DNA of 64,000 bases from Amycolatopsis rifamycinica (GCF_000695625.1 NZ_JMQI01000028.1:124001-188000), one strand, 5' to 3'; shown: positions 35,040 to 44,177, counted from the stretch's first letter. Notes: generated by a model from the sequence alone, not told the origin. Numbers and translations are program-made.

Positions 35040-37871
35040 TCAGCCTTCGTAAGCGTTGAGGGGCGGGCAGGAGCACACGAGGTTACGGTCGCCGCGGGCG
35101 CCGTCGATGCGACGCACCGGGGGCCAGTACTTGTTCTTGCGCGAAACACCCGACGGGTACACCGCGAGTTCCCGGTCGTAGGGCTTGTCCCACTCCCCGA
35201 CCAGCGTCTCCGCGGTGTGCGGGGCACCCCGCAACGGCGATTCCTCGGCACTCCAGCGGCCGTTGGTCACCTCGTCGATCTCGGCGCGGATGGCGATCAT
35301 GGCGTCGCAGAACCGGTCGATCTCGCCCAGGTCCTCGGACTCGGTCGGCTCGACCATCAGCGTCCCCGCCACCGGGAACGACATCGTCGGCGCGTGGAAG
35401 CCGTAGTCGATGAGCCGCTTCGCGACGTCGTCGACCGTCACGCCGGTCTCCTTGGTGATCTGGCGCAGGTCGAGGATGCACTCGTGCGCGACCAGGCCGT
35501 CCTGGCCCGTGTAGAGCACCGGGTAGTGCGGCGCCAGGCGCGAAGCGACGTAGTTGGCCGCCAGCACGGCGACCTTCGTGGCCGCGGTCAGGCCGGGCGC
35601 GCCCATCATCCGGACGTACGCCCACGAGATCGGCAGGATCGACGCCGAGCCGTAGGGCGCGCCGCTGATCGGGCCGACGCCGGTCTCCGGGCCGGCGGCG
35701 TCGAGCAGCGGGTGGTTGGGCAGGTAGGGCGCGAGGTGCGCGCGCACCGCGACCGGGCCGACACCCGGGCCGCCACCGCCGTGCGGGATGCAGAACGTCT
35801 TGTGCAGGTTCAGGTGCGAGACGTCGCCGCCGAACTCGCCCGGCTTGGCCAGCCCCAGCAGGGCGTTGAGGTTCGCGCCGTCGACGTAGACCTGGCCGCC
35901 GCCGTCGTGCACGATCTTCGCCAGCTCGTCGATGCCGTGCTCGTAGACGCCGTGCGTGGACGGGTACGTGACCATGATCGCGGCGAGGGTGTCGCGGTGG
36001 GCGTCCACCTTGGACCGCAGGTCGGCCAGGTCGACGTTGCCCTCGTCGGTGCACTTGACGACGACCACGCGCATCCCGGCCAGCACCGCGGAAGCGGCGT
36101 TGGTGCCGTGCGCGGACGACGGGATCAGGCAGACGTCCCGGCCCTCGTCGCCGTTCGCGCGGTGGTAGGCGCGGATGGCCAGCAGCCCGGCGAGCTCGCC
36201 CTGGCTGCCCGCGTTCGGCTGGAGCGACACCTTGTCGTAGCCGGTCACCTCCGCCAGCCACTCGGCGAGCTGCGCGACGAGGACGTGGTAGCCCTCGGCG
36301 TCCTCGGCCGGCGCGAACGGGTGGATGCCGGCGAACTCGCGCCAGCTGATCGGCTCCATCTCGGCGGTGGCGTTGAGCTTCATCGTGCAGGAGCCGAGCG
36401 GGATCATGCCGCGGTCGAGGGCGTAGTCCTGGTCGGACAGCCGGCGCAGGTAACGCAGCATCGCCGTCTCGGAGCGGTGGGTGCCGAAGACCTCGTGGCC
36501 CATGAAGCCGCTCTCGCGGGCCAGGCCGTTGGGCAGGGCGGCACTGTCGTCGACGTCGGTCTCGATGCCGAACGCACGCAGCACCTTCGCGGTGATGGCG
36601 GGCGTGCTGACCTCGTCGAAGGCGACGCGGACGTGGTCGGCGTCGACGTGACCGAGGTTGATGCCGGCTTCGCGGGCCGCCGCGTGGACCTCGGCGGCCT
36701 TGCCGGGCACGCGCGCGACGACGGTGTCGAAGAAGGATTCGTGCACGACCTCGACGCCGCCGGTGCGCAGGGCGACGGCGAAGCCCGCGGCGAGACCGTG
36801 GACGCGCCGGGCGATCTTCTTCAGGCCGTCCGGGCCGTGGTAGACCGCGTACATCGCGGCCAGCACGGCCGGGAGGACCTGCGCGGTGCAGATGTTCGAC
36901 GTCGCCTTCTCGCGGCGGATGTGCTGCTCCCGCGTCTGCAGCGCGAGGCGGTAGGCCGGGTTGCCGTCGGCGTCGACCGAGACGCCGACCAGGCGCCCGG
37001 GCAGCGAGCGCTCGAGGCCCGAGCGGACGGACATGTACCCGGCGTGCGGGCCGCCGTAGCCGAGCGGGACACCGAAGCGCTGCGTCGACCCGGCGGCGAC
37101 GTCGGCGCCGAACTCGCCGGGCGAGGTGATCAGGGTGAGCGCGAGGAGGTCGGCGGCGACGGTGAACAGCGCGCCCGCGGCCTTCGCCGACTCGGAAATC
37201 GCGTGGTAGAAGCCGCGGCCGCGCAGCACACCGGACGCGCCCGGGTACTGGACGACGACGCCGAAGAACTCGTCGGGCAGGCCGGTGAGCAGATCACGGA
37301 CCTCGACCTCGATGCCCAGCGCCTCGACGCGCGTGCGCACGACGGCGATGGTCTGCGGCAGGCATTCGGCGTCGAGGATGACCGTGTTGGACTTGGACTT
37401 CGACGCGCGCCGCATCAGGGTGACGGCCTCGGCGACCGCGGTCGACTCGTCCAGCAGGGACGCGTTCGCGGTGGCCAGGCCGGTCAGGTCGGCGACCATG
37501 GTCTGGAAGTTGAGGAGGGCTTCGAGCCGTCCCTGCGAGATTTCCGGCTGGTAGGGCGTGTACGCGGTGTACCAGGCCGGGTTCTCGAGGACGTTGCGGC
37601 GGATCACGCCGGGCGTGACGGTGTCGGAGTAGCCGAGCCCGATCATCTGCGTCATCGGCCGGTTGCGCGCGGCGAGGGCACGCAGCTCGGCGGTGGCGTC
37701 CTCTTCGGACGCCGCCGGCGGGAGGACGAGGTCACGGGTGGCGCGGATGGCGCTGGGGACGGCGGCGCCGACGAGGGCGTCCAGGCTGCCGTAGCCGCAT
37801 TCGGCCAGCATCTTCGCGCGTTCGGTCTCGGACGGGCCGATGTGGCGGGCGTCGAACTGCGTAGAAGTGAT
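35040..37871 (-). CDS. gcvP: Glycine dehydrogenase (decarboxylating), P protein; apparent ATC start
   Basis: A 943-aa PLP enzyme that decarboxylates glycine. PLP lysine in '[19 protein letters not shown]'. The conserved N-terminus reads (I/M)[20 protein letters not shown]. The codon where family members have ATG or GTG is ATC (plus-strand GAT at 37869-37871), six bases after GAGGAG. No ATG, GTG or TTG in frame lies between the riboswitch and this point, and the next ATG (37811) would delete the conserved 'FDARHIGPS' segment. So ATC is either a true rare start or one altered base. Confidence 0.95.
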   Translation of the reverse strand: MTSTQFDARHIGPSETERAKMLAECGYGSLDALVGAAVPSAIRATRDLVLPPAASEEDATAELRALAARNRPMTQMIGLGYSDTVTPGVIRRNVLENPAWYTAYTPYQPEISQGRLEALLNFQTMVADLTGLATANASLLDESTAVAEAVTLMRRASKSKSNTVILDAECLPQTIAVVRTRVEALGIEVEVRDLLTGLPDEFFGVVVQYPGASGVLRGRGFYHAISESAKAAGALFTVAADLLALTLITSPGEFGADVAAGSTQRFGVPLGYGGPHAGYMSVRSGLERSLPGRLVGVSVDADGNPAYRLALQTREQHIRREKATSNICTAQVLPAVLAAMYAVYHGPDGLKKIARRVHGLAAGFAVALRTGGVEVVHESFFDTVVARVPGKAAEVHAAAREAGINLGHVDADHVRVAFDEVSTPAITAKVLRAFGIETDVDDSAALPNGLARESGFMGHEVFGTHRSETAMLRYLRRLSDQDYALDRGMIPLGSCTMKLNATAEMEPISWREFAGIHPFAPAEDAEGYHVLVAQLAEWLAEVTGYDKVSLQPNAGSQGELAGLLAIRAYHRANGDEGRDVCLIPSSAHGTNAASAVLAGMRVVVVKCTDEGNVDLADLRSKVDAHRDTLAAIMVTYPSTHGVYEHGIDELAKIVHDGGGQVYVDGANLNALLGLAKPGEFGGDVSHLNLHKTFCIPHGGGGPGVGPVAVRAHLAPYLPNHPLLDAAGPETGVGPISGAPYGSASILPISWAYVRMMGAPGLTAATKVAVLAANYVASRLAPHYPVLYTGQDGLVAHECILDLRQITKETGVTVDDVAKRLIDYGFHAPTMSFPVAGTLMVEPTESEDLGEIDRFCDAMIAIRAEIDEVTNGRWSAEESPLRGAPHTAETLVGEWDKPYDRELAVYPSGVSRKNKYWPPVRRIDGARGDRNLVCSCPPLNAYEG

Positions 37872-37910
37872 CGGGAGCTCCTCGGGCCGGGCACACCAGT
37901 GCGCTGGAAC

Positions 37911-38090
37911 TCCCCCTCTGTCATGGCACCTGAGAGTTTCACCGTGTGCGACACGGCTTTCACCTTGGGTGAGGCGCGGGTGCGCCTGCTTTCCAGAGTG
38001 GCCTCGCGCGAAGCGGTAGCAGGTACCTGAGAGATTCCGGGGAGTTTGCTCCTTCGGTGCCCCACCGATTTCGTGAGGGCTCTCCCGCCT
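37911..38090 (-). ncRNA. Glycine riboswitch (two aptamer-like halves) upstream of gcvP
   Basis: On the minus strand the leader shows glycine aptamer hallmarks: GGGAGAG at the 5' edge (about 38083-38090), 'CACCGAAGGAGCAAACTCC', 'CTCTCAGGTACC' (38022-38033), then a second half with 'CACCCAAGGTGAAAGCC' and 'CTCTCAGGTGCC' followed by 'GACAGAGGGGG' (37912-37936). This matches the tandem arrangement of glycine riboswitches, which in known cases turn on glycine-cleavage genes when glycine is high. The distance to the gcvP start is about 40 bases; control of translation is plausible since I see no clear terminator stem. Confidence 0.88.
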
Positions 38091-38186
38091 CGGCTCGACG
38101 GCCCGATCTGCAGTTGTGACGGTCACGGTACCCGGCGGTTCCGGGACCCGTCTACATCACCCGGCCCACACCACAGTGCCCCTCGA

Positions 38187-39488
38187 TCACGCCTCGATGG
38201 GCCCGGCGGCGACCCGGCGGACCACCCGGCCGGCCAGCACCGGCGGACGGCGGACCCGGCCCGAGGGCAGGACCAGGCGCTTGAGCGGGCCGCCCAGCGG
38301 GACCGGGGGCAGGCCCGCGCCCAGCAGGACCTGCTCGACGAGGTGCTCGGCGTGCCAGGCCACCGCGTCGTTGAGCCGGTCCAGGGACGGCCGGTCGCCG
38401 TCGAAGACGTCCTCGTCGGCGAGCGTCACCTCGAAGTACGCGCAGCCCGGCGGGACCGAGATCGCCTTCTCGATCGCCCGGGCCCCTTCCAGCGGGTCGT
38501 CGAAGCCCGCTTCGAGCAATGCCGAGCGGTAGATGCGGGCCGCCCGGGCACGCATCCGCGGCCCGTAGCGGACGACGACCGGGAGCCGTCCGGTCAGGTC
38601 CGGCACGGCCAGGCCGTGCAGCAGCATGATCGGCGGGACCGAGTGGACCAGCCGCGGCGCGGGTTCGGCCAGCTCGCGGGCGGTGATCCGGACGCGGTCG
38701 GCCATCGCGTCCGGGAGGCCGAAGTAGCGGAAGTCGACGTTGCCGAACCCGAGCCCGTCGGCGACCAGCGACGCCAGCAGCTCGCCGTAGCCCCAGATCG
38801 GCGAGAGCACGACCACCGGCGGCGCGGCGACGACCGGTGACGGCACGGGCGGCCGCGTCGCCTCCTGTTCCGGCACCTGGATCACCAGCCGCGGCGGCTC
38901 GTGCCAGTCGTGCACCTCGGCGTCCCGCCAGTACAGCCCCAGCGGGCCCCACAGCTCGCCGAGGACGTCGTGCTCGATGACGCGGCGCACCTCGGCGTCG
39001 TCGTAGGGCAGGTCCCGCGGCGGGACGATCCCGACGTAGTGGTGGTAGGTGACGCGGACCTCGTCGCCGCGGGTGGCCGAGCGGATCCGCATCTCCCAGT
39101 CGGTCGGCGACGCCGCGATCGCGTTCGCCACCTGCGTGCCGGGCGAGGAGTAGACGAGCGCGGTGGCCTGCCGGAGGAACTGCCCGGCCCGGTCGATGCC
39201 CTCCCGCAGCGCCTTCGCGGCTTGGGCCACGTGCACCGCCGAAGCGAGGCTTTCCGGCAGCACACCGGCGACGCGCAGGAGCTCGGCCTCCCCGAGCCCG
39301 GTGACCTCGGCGAGCTGCGGCCAGTGGTCGAACACCGTCACCTTCGGCGCGTGCCGGTGCTCGATCCAGCTGCGCAGGGTCGACGTCGGGACGCCGATGC
39401 GGCGGGCGGCCTCGTCCAGGGACAGCCCCCGGGCGCGGATGCCGGCCCGGACCGCTTCCGCCCACTCGTCGGCGCGCCAGTGCGTCAC
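38187..39488 (-). CDS. Large HTH-domain protein of unknown function
   Basis: A 433-aa protein with an XRE/lambda-repressor-like helix-turn-helix at residues 8-60 ('GLSLDEAARRIGVPTSTLRS', 'APKVTVFDHWPQLAEVTGLG') and a long C-terminal region without a family I recognise. That region has a hydrophobic core with 'VVVLSPIWGYGELLASLVAD' near 227-246 and ends basic. The GTG at 39488 is nearly at the predicted transcript start, suggesting a leaderless mRNA. It is divergent from a 65-aa membrane protein gene, with a perfect inverted repeat between them, so autoregulation and control of that gene are likely. Confidence 0.7.
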   Translation of the reverse strand: MTHWRADEWAEAVRAGIRARGLSLDEAARRIGVPTSTLRSWIEHRHAPKVTVFDHWPQLAEVTGLGEAELLRVAGVLPESLASAVHVAQAAKALREGIDRAGQFLRQATALVYSSPGTQVANAIAASPTDWEMRIRSATRGDEVRVTYHHYVGIVPPRDLPYDDAEVRRVIEHDVLGELWGPLGLYWRDAEVHDWHEPPRLVIQVPEQEATRPPVPSPVVAAPPVVVLSPIWGYGELLASLVADGLGFGNVDFRYFGLPDAMADRVRITARELAEPAPRLVHSVPPIMLLHGLAVPDLTGRLPVVVRYGPRMRARAARIYRSALLEAGFDDPLEGARAIEKAISVPPGCAYFEVTLADEDVFDGDRPSLDRLNDAVAWHAEHLVEQVLLGAGLPPVPLGGPLKRLVLPSGRVRRPPVLAGRVVRRVAAGPIEA

Positions 39489-39490
39489 CT

Positions 39491-39521
39491 CACAAAGCTA
39501 ACGAAACCCGCTAGCTTTGTG
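39491..39521. promoter_or_regulatory. Perfect inverted repeat overlapping the HTH gene promoter
   Basis: CACAAAGCTA (39491-39500) and TAGCTTTGTG (39512-39521) are perfect 10-base arms separated by 11 bases. On the minus strand a TTAGCT -10-like hexamer lies in the proximal arm, placing transcription start at about the GTG codon at 39488. The site is ideally placed for autorepression by the HTH protein, and for co-regulation of the divergent small gene. Confidence 0.65.
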
Positions 39522-39560
39522 CGGGGACAACCCGCCCACGGCGCTCCGACGCTGGTCACC

Positions 39561-39758
39561 ATGACCACCACCGTCGTCGCACTGACCCTGATCGTCGGCG
39601 TGCTGACCTTCGCCGCCGGCGCCTTCCTCGCCTCCGAGATCGCCACGCGCATCCTGCGGCGTCGCGAACGGCAGATCTCCGAAGAGCGCAAGAAGCTCAA
39701 CGCCGCTTGGAACTACCTGCGGGAGGTCTACGGCGTCAAGAAACCGACCAGGCGTTAG
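39561..39758 (+). CDS. Small single-pass membrane protein (65 aa)
   Basis: A 65-aa protein with one transmembrane helix (residues 4-25, 'VVALTLIVGVLTFAAGAFLA') followed by a basic, helical cytosolic tail ('RILRRRERQISEERKKLNAA', 'YGVKKPTRR'). No family recognised. It is divergent from the large HTH gene and could be its target or partner. Its stop overlaps the stop of the convergent SDR gene by two bases. No clear ribosome site is seen before the ATG. Confidence 0.6.
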   Translation: MTTTVVALTLIVGVLTFAAGAFLASEIATRILRRRERQISEERKKLNAAWNYLREVYGVKKPTRR

Positions 39759-40522
39759 AGCGGGGTGACGTACGCGCCGGAGATGCCGCCGTCGACCAGG
39801 AACTGCGAGGCCGTGATGAAGCTGGCGTCGTCGCTGGCCAGGAAGGCGACCGCGGCCGCGATCTCCTCCGGCTCGGCGAACCGGCCGACCGGCACGTGGA
39901 CCAGCCGCCGCGCCGCGCGTTCCGGGTCCTTCGCGAACAGCTCCTTGAGCAGCGGGGTGTTCACCGGGCCCGGGCAGAGCGCGTTGACGCGGATGTTCTC
40001 CCGCGCGAACTGCACGCCGAGCTCGCGGCTCATCGCGAGCACACCGCCCTTGGACGCGGTGTAGGAGATCTGCGACGTCGCCGCGCCCATCACCGCCACG
40101 AACGAGGCCGTGTTGATGATCGAGCCCCGGCCCTGGCGCTGCATGTGCGGCAGGACGGCCTTGCAGCAGTGGTACACCGACGTCAGGTTGACCCGCTGGA
40201 CCCGCTCCCACGCCTCGATGCCGGTGGTGAGGATGGAGTCGTCCTCCGGCGGCGAGATGCCGGCGTTGTTGAAGGCGACGTCGACCGAGCCGAACTGCTC
40301 CACCGTGCTGTGGAACAGGTACTCGACCTGCTCGGCGTCGGTGACGTCGGTCTGGACGAACGCGCCGCCGATCTCGTCGGCCGCGGCCTTGCCCGAATCC
40401 GGCGTGAGGTCGGCGATCACGACTTTCGCGCCTTCGCCGGCCAGGCGCCGGGCCGAGGCGAGCCCGATGCCGCTCGCGCCGCCGGTGATGACCGCGACGC
40501 GGCCTTCGAAACGCTGGACCAT
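39755..40522 (-). CDS. SDR oxidoreductase (FabG-like) of the gamma-glutamyl amine operon
   Basis: A 255-aa classical SDR: '[17 protein letters not shown]' (residues 11-27), 'FNNAGISPPEDD', catalytic Ser in 'NTASFVAVMG' and Tyr/Lys in 'SYTASKGG'. It shares one base with the aldehyde dehydrogenase stop (TAATG) and is the last gene of the operon. Such SDRs recur next to GlnA-like ligase, gamma-glutamyl hydrolase and aldehyde dehydrogenase genes in actinobacteria; the substrate is not known, perhaps a hydroxy or amino alcohol intermediate. Confidence 0.82.
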   Translation of the reverse strand: MVQRFEGRVAVITGGASGIGLASARRLAGEGAKVVIADLTPDSGKAAADEIGGAFVQTDVTDAEQVEYLFHSTVEQFGSVDVAFNNAGISPPEDDSILTTGIEAWERVQRVNLTSVYHCCKAVLPHMQRQGRGSIINTASFVAVMGAATSQISYTASKGGVLAMSRELGVQFARENIRVNALCPGPVNTPLLKELFAKDPERAARRLVHVPVGRFAEPEEIAAAVAFLASDDASFITASQFLVDGGISGAYVTPL

Positions 40523-41889
40523 TACTCCTCCGTGCTCAGAAAGACGTTCTTGGTCTCGGTGAACGCCGCGGCGGCGTCCGGGCCGAGCTCGCGGCCGAGG
40601 CCGGACTGCTTGAAGCCGCCGAACGGCGTCCAGTAGCGCACCGACGAGTGCGAGTTCACCGAGAGGTTGCCGGATTCGACGCCGCGCGCGACCCGGAACG
40701 CGCGACCGGCGTCGCGGGTCCAGATCGACCCGGACAGGCCGTATTCGGTCGCGTTGGCCATCCGGATCGCGTCGGCCTCCTCGGCGAAGGGCACGACGGC
40801 GACGACCGGGCCGAAGACTTCCTCCGCCGCGGCCGGGTGGCGCAGGTCGGGCGGGGTGAGGACGGTCGGCGGGAACCAGAAGCCGGGCCCCGCGGGCGCG
40901 GTGCCGCGGATGGCGACGGGCGCGTCGTCCGGGACGTAGGAGGCGACCTTCTCCCGGTGCGCGGCCGAGATCAGCGGCCCCATCTCGGTCTTCTCGTCGC
41001 CGGGGTCGCCGACGACGACGCCGTGCACCGCGGGCTCCAGTAGTTCCATGAACCGGTCGTACGCGCTCGCCTGCACCAGGATCAGCGACCGGGCGCAGCA
41101 GTCCTGGCCGGCGTTGTCGAAGACGCCGTAGGGCGCGGTCGCCGCGGCTTTCTCCAGGTCGGAGTCGGCGAAGACGATGTTGGCGTTCTTGCCGCCGAGC
41201 TCCAGCGTCACGCGCTTCACCTGCGCCGCGCAGCCGGCCATGATCTGCCTGCCGACCTCGGTGGAGCCGGTGAAGACGACCTTGCGCACGTACCTGTGGT
41301 CGACGAACCGCTGTCCGACCACCGAGCCCTTCCCGGGCAGCACCTGGAAGACGTCCTCGGGGATGCCCGCCTCGCGCGCCAGCTCGGCCAGCCTGATGGC
41401 GGTCAGCGGCGTCAGCTCGGCGGGCTTGAGGACCACGGTGTTGCCGGCGGCGAGCGCGGGCGCGAAGCCCCAGCCGGCGATCGGCATCGGGAAGTTCCAC
41501 GGCACGATCACCCCGACCACGCCCAGGGGTTCGTGGAAGGTGACGTTGATGCCGCCCGGCACCGGGATCTGCTGGCCGAGCAGGCGTTCGGGGGCGGCGG
41601 AGTAGTAGTTGAGGACGTCGCGGACGTTGCCCGCCTCCCAGCGGGCGTTGCCGATGGTGTGCCCGGAGTTTTCGACCTCCAGCCGCGCGAGGTGCTCGAT
41701 GTCGGCCTCGACGGCGTCGGCGAAGCGGCGCAGCAGCCGCGCGCGGTCGCCGGGGGTGACGTCCCGCCAGGCCGGGAAGGCCGCGTGCGCGCGGGCGATC
41801 GCCGCGTCCGTTTCTTCGGCGCTGGTCAGCGCCACCGTCCGCACCACCTCCTCGGTGGCCGGGTTGAGGACGTCGAAACTGGTGGTCAT
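40522..41889 (-). CDS. Aldehyde dehydrogenase (gamma-glutamyl-aminoaldehyde type)
   Basis: A 455-aa NAD(P)+-dependent aldehyde dehydrogenase. Cofactor loop 'VVFTGSTEVGRQIMAG', catalytic Glu in 'VTLELGGKNANIVFAD', catalytic Cys in 'NAGQDCCARSLI', and 'SVNSHSSVRYWTPFGGFKQS' near the end. By context it would oxidise a gamma-glutamylated amino-aldehyde, as PuuC does in putrescine breakdown. The ATG overlaps the hydrolase stop (ATGA). Confidence 0.88.
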   Translation of the reverse strand: MTTSFDVLNPATEEVVRTVALTSAEETDAAIARAHAAFPAWRDVTPGDRARLLRRFADAVEADIEHLARLEVENSGHTIGNARWEAGNVRDVLNYYSAAPERLLGQQIPVPGGINVTFHEPLGVVGVIVPWNFPMPIAGWGFAPALAAGNTVVLKPAELTPLTAIRLAELAREAGIPEDVFQVLPGKGSVVGQRFVDHRYVRKVVFTGSTEVGRQIMAGCAAQVKRVTLELGGKNANIVFADSDLEKAAATAPYGVFDNAGQDCCARSLILVQASAYDRFMELLEPAVHGVVVGDPGDEKTEMGPLISAAHREKVASYVPDDAPVAIRGTAPAGPGFWFPPTVLTPPDLRHPAAAEEVFGPVVAVVPFAEEADAIRMANATEYGLSGSIWTRDAGRAFRVARGVESGNLSVNSHSSVRYWTPFGGFKQSGLGRELGPDAAAAFTETKNVFLSTEE

Positions 41890-42620
41890 CGGTTCTCCTT
41901 GCTCGCTTCGACGCTCGCTTCGACGCTCGCTTCGACGAGAGCCTGGAACAGCCGGACGTCGTCGGTGTCCTGCTCGGGGTGCCACTGGACGCCCAGCGTG
42001 AACTCGCCGGGCACCTCCGCGGCCTCGATCGTGCCGTCGGCGGACCGGCCGACCGCTTCCAGACCGGTGCCGAGCCGGTCGATGGCCTGGTGGTGGTAGC
42101 AGAGCGTCTTGGTCTCGGCCCCCAGGATCGCGGCGGCCCGGCTGCCTTCGGCGAGCGTGACCGTGCCCCGGCCGAACGTCGCCGGCGCGGGCTGGTGCCC
42201 GGTCGTTCCCGTGGCCTCCGGCAGGTGCTGGGTCAGGGTGCCGCCGAGGGCGACGCTCATCACCTGCAGGCCGCGGCACACGCCGAGCACCGGCTTGCCC
42301 GCCTGGCGCGCGGCGTCGAACAGGCCGAACTCGAAGGCGTCCCGCTCCGGCCGGACGTAGGTGGCCGGGTGCGGCTCGTGGCCGTAGCGCGCGGGTTCGA
42401 CGTCGGCGCCGCCGGTGAGCACCAGCCCGTCCACAGTGGACACCAGCCGGTCGTGCGCGTCGGACACCGGCGGGAGCAGCACCGGGATGCCGCCCGCCGC
42501 GACGACGCAGTCGAGGTAGACCCGGTGCAGCAGCGCGGCCTCGGTGTCCCAGACCAGGAACTTCGCGGGTTCCAGGTAGGACGTCAGCCCGATGACGGGC
42601 TTAAAGGCGCTCGAAGCCAC
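41886..42620 (-). CDS. Gamma-glutamyl-gamma-aminobutyrate hydrolase (PuuD-like)
   Basis: A 244-aa class I glutamine-amidotransferase-fold hydrolase. Nucleophile Cys in 'PVLGVCRGLQVMSVALGG', His/Glu in 'GVQWHPEQD'. PuuD-type enzymes release the glutamyl cap from gamma-glutamyl-GABA or a similar product. GTG 42620 follows GGGAG and overlaps the ligase gene end by 20 bases. The C-terminus carries a triple repeat (VEAS) encoded by a 12-bp tandem repeat at 41901-41936. Confidence 0.87.
   Translation of the reverse strand: MASSAFKPVIGLTSYLEPAKFLVWDTEAALLHRVYLDCVVAAGGIPVLLPPVSDAHDRLVSTVDGLVLTGGADVEPARYGHEPHPATYVRPERDAFEFGLFDAARQAGKPVLGVCRGLQVMSVALGGTLTQHLPEATGTTGHQPAPATFGRGTVTLAEGSRAAAILGAETKTLCYHHQAIDRLGTGLEAVGRSADGTIEAAEVPGEFTLGVQWHPEQDTDDVRLFQALVEASVEASVEASKENR
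41901..41936. repeat. 12-bp tandem repeat, three units, inside the hydrolase gene
   Basis: Three perfect copies of gctcgcttcgac. Each unit adds four residues to the C-terminal tail of the gamma-glutamyl hydrolase without shifting the frame, so copy number could vary between strains. The tail lies beyond the catalytic domain. Confidence 0.8.
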
Positions 42621-43965
42621 GGACGAGCTCCCAGTCGGTGACGGCGGCGTTGTAGGCGTCGATTTCGATCTTCGCCGCGTTCAGGTAGTGGTCGACGACC
42701 TCGTCGCCGAAGGCCGCGCGCGCCAGGTCGCTGCCCGCCAGGGCCGCGGCGGCCTCGGGCAGGGTGGTCGGCACGGTGGCGCGGTCGGAGTCGTAGGCGT
42801 TGCCGGTGAAGGGCGCTTCCAGCTCGAGCTCGTTCTCGATGCCGTGCAGCCCGGCGGCGACGAGCGCGGCGACGGCGAGGTACGGGTTGACGTCCCCGCC
42901 CGGCACCCGGTTCTCGACGCGCAGGGACTCGCCGTGCCCGACGACGCGCAGCGCGCAGGTGCGGTTGTCGGTGCCCCAGGCGATCGCGGTCGGCGCGAAG
43001 CTGCCGGGCACGAACCGCTTGTAGGAGTTGATGTTCGGCGCGAGGAAGTACGTCAGCTCGTGCAGCGCGGCGAGCTGGCCGGCGAGGAAGTGTTCCATCA
43101 GCTTCGAGAAGCCGTGCTCGCCGTCGCCCGCGAGAACCGCGCGCCCCTCGGTGGAGCGCAGGCTGATGTGGATGTGGCAGGAGTTGCCCTCGCGCTCGTT
43201 GTACTTCGCCATGAAGGTGAGGCTCTTGCCCTCCTGCGCGGCGATCTCCTTGGCGCCGTTCTTGTAGACGCTGTGGTTGTCGCACGTGCTCAGGGCATCG
43301 GTGTAGCGGAAGGCGATCTCCTGCTGGCCGGGGTTGCACTCGCCCTTGGCGGACTCGGGGTAGAGCCCGGCGCCGGCCATGTCGTTGCGGATGCGGCGCA
43401 GCAACGGCTCCAGCCGGGCGGTGCCCAGCATCGAGTAGTCGACGTTGTACTGGTTGGCGGGCTTGAGGCCGTGGTAGCGCTTGTCCCAGGCGGCTTCGTA
43501 GGTGTCGTCGAAGACGATGAACTCGAGTTCGGTGCCGACGAAGGCGGCGAGCCCGCGTTCGGCGAGGCGGTCGAGCTGGCGGCGCAGGATCTGGCGCGGC
43601 GACACCGAGACCGGGCCGCCCTGCACGCGCTCGACGTCGGCGAGCACGAGCGCGGTGCCCTCCTGCCACGGGATCTCCCGCAGTGTCTCGAGGTCGGGAC
43701 GCAGCACGAAGTCGCCGTAGCCGCTGTCCCAGGAGGAGAGCGCGTAGCCGCCGACGGTGTTCATGTCGACGTCGACGGCGAGCAGGTAGTTGCAGGCCTC
43801 GGTGGCGTGGCCGACGACCTCGTCCAGGAAGTACTCCGCCGAGCAGCGCTTGCCCTGCAGCCTGCCCTGCATGTCGGTGAGCGCGACGAGCACGGTGTCG
43901 ATCGTGCCCGCGTCCACGCGCGCGGTGAGTTCGTCGAGCGTGAGCATGCCTCGCCTGCGTGCCAT
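42601..43965 (-). CDS. Glutamine synthetase-like gamma-glutamyl-amine ligase
   Basis: A 454-aa enzyme of the glutamine synthetase fold: 'ELEFIVFDDTYEAAWDKRYH', 'GECNPGQQEIAFRY', 'NSCHIHISLRS', 'FLAPNINSYKRFVPGSFAPT' and 'NRVPGGDVNPYLAVAALVAA'. It lacks the adenylylation loop of true GlnA. GlnA-like paralogues of this type join glutamate to polyamines or ethanolamine (PuuA, GlnA3, GlnA4). It heads an operon whose other products oxidise and uncap such adducts. Start ATG 43965; ATG 43947 is the alternative. The amine substrate is unknown. Confidence 0.85.
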   Translation of the reverse strand: MARRRGMLTLDELTARVDAGTIDTVLVALTDMQGRLQGKRCSAEYFLDEVVGHATEACNYLLAVDVDMNTVGGYALSSWDSGYGDFVLRPDLETLREIPWQEGTALVLADVERVQGGPVSVSPRQILRRQLDRLAERGLAAFVGTELEFIVFDDTYEAAWDKRYHGLKPANQYNVDYSMLGTARLEPLLRRIRNDMAGAGLYPESAKGECNPGQQEIAFRYTDALSTCDNHSVYKNGAKEIAAQEGKSLTFMAKYNEREGNSCHIHISLRSTEGRAVLAGDGEHGFSKLMEHFLAGQLAALHELTYFLAPNINSYKRFVPGSFAPTAIAWGTDNRTCALRVVGHGESLRVENRVPGGDVNPYLAVAALVAAGLHGIENELELEAPFTGNAYDSDRATVPTTLPEAAAALAGSDLARAAFGDEVVDHYLNAAKIEIDAYNAAVTDWELVRGFERL

Positions 43966-44005
43966 CCGTCGCCCCAAAGGTTTGGTATGAATCCTTTGCC
44001 GGTCC

Positions 44006-44034
44006 TTCCTACCCGGTGAGCCCCGCCGGGTCAA
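44006..44034 (-). promoter_or_regulatory. Predicted promoter of the gamma-glutamyl amine operon
   Basis: On the minus strand TTGACC (44034-44029), a 17-base spacer and TAGGAA (44011-44006) form a sigma-70-like promoter, starting transcription near 44000, about 35 bases before the ligase ATG. The leader contains CAAAGG / CCTTTG arms (43975-43980 and 43993-43998), a possible operator. Confidence 0.4.
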
Positions 44035-44177
44035 CCGGAACAAAGGTATCTTTTTGAACCATTGCGACGGCGGCCGGATTGTCCGGGTTGCCCGGCTGAG
44101 AAGAGTCTGTGAATTCGCCCGCGCGGGAGGAAAACGGGGGTGGCCGCACGTTGAACGGGACAAGAGAGGTGAGATCG

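Noticed and set aside
34782..38030. A 1082-codon open frame antisense to the gcv genes
   Set aside because: High GC keeps antisense frames open. The minus strand carries clear gcvT and gcvP with motifs; the plus-strand translation is Arg/Ala/Asp-rich and matches nothing.
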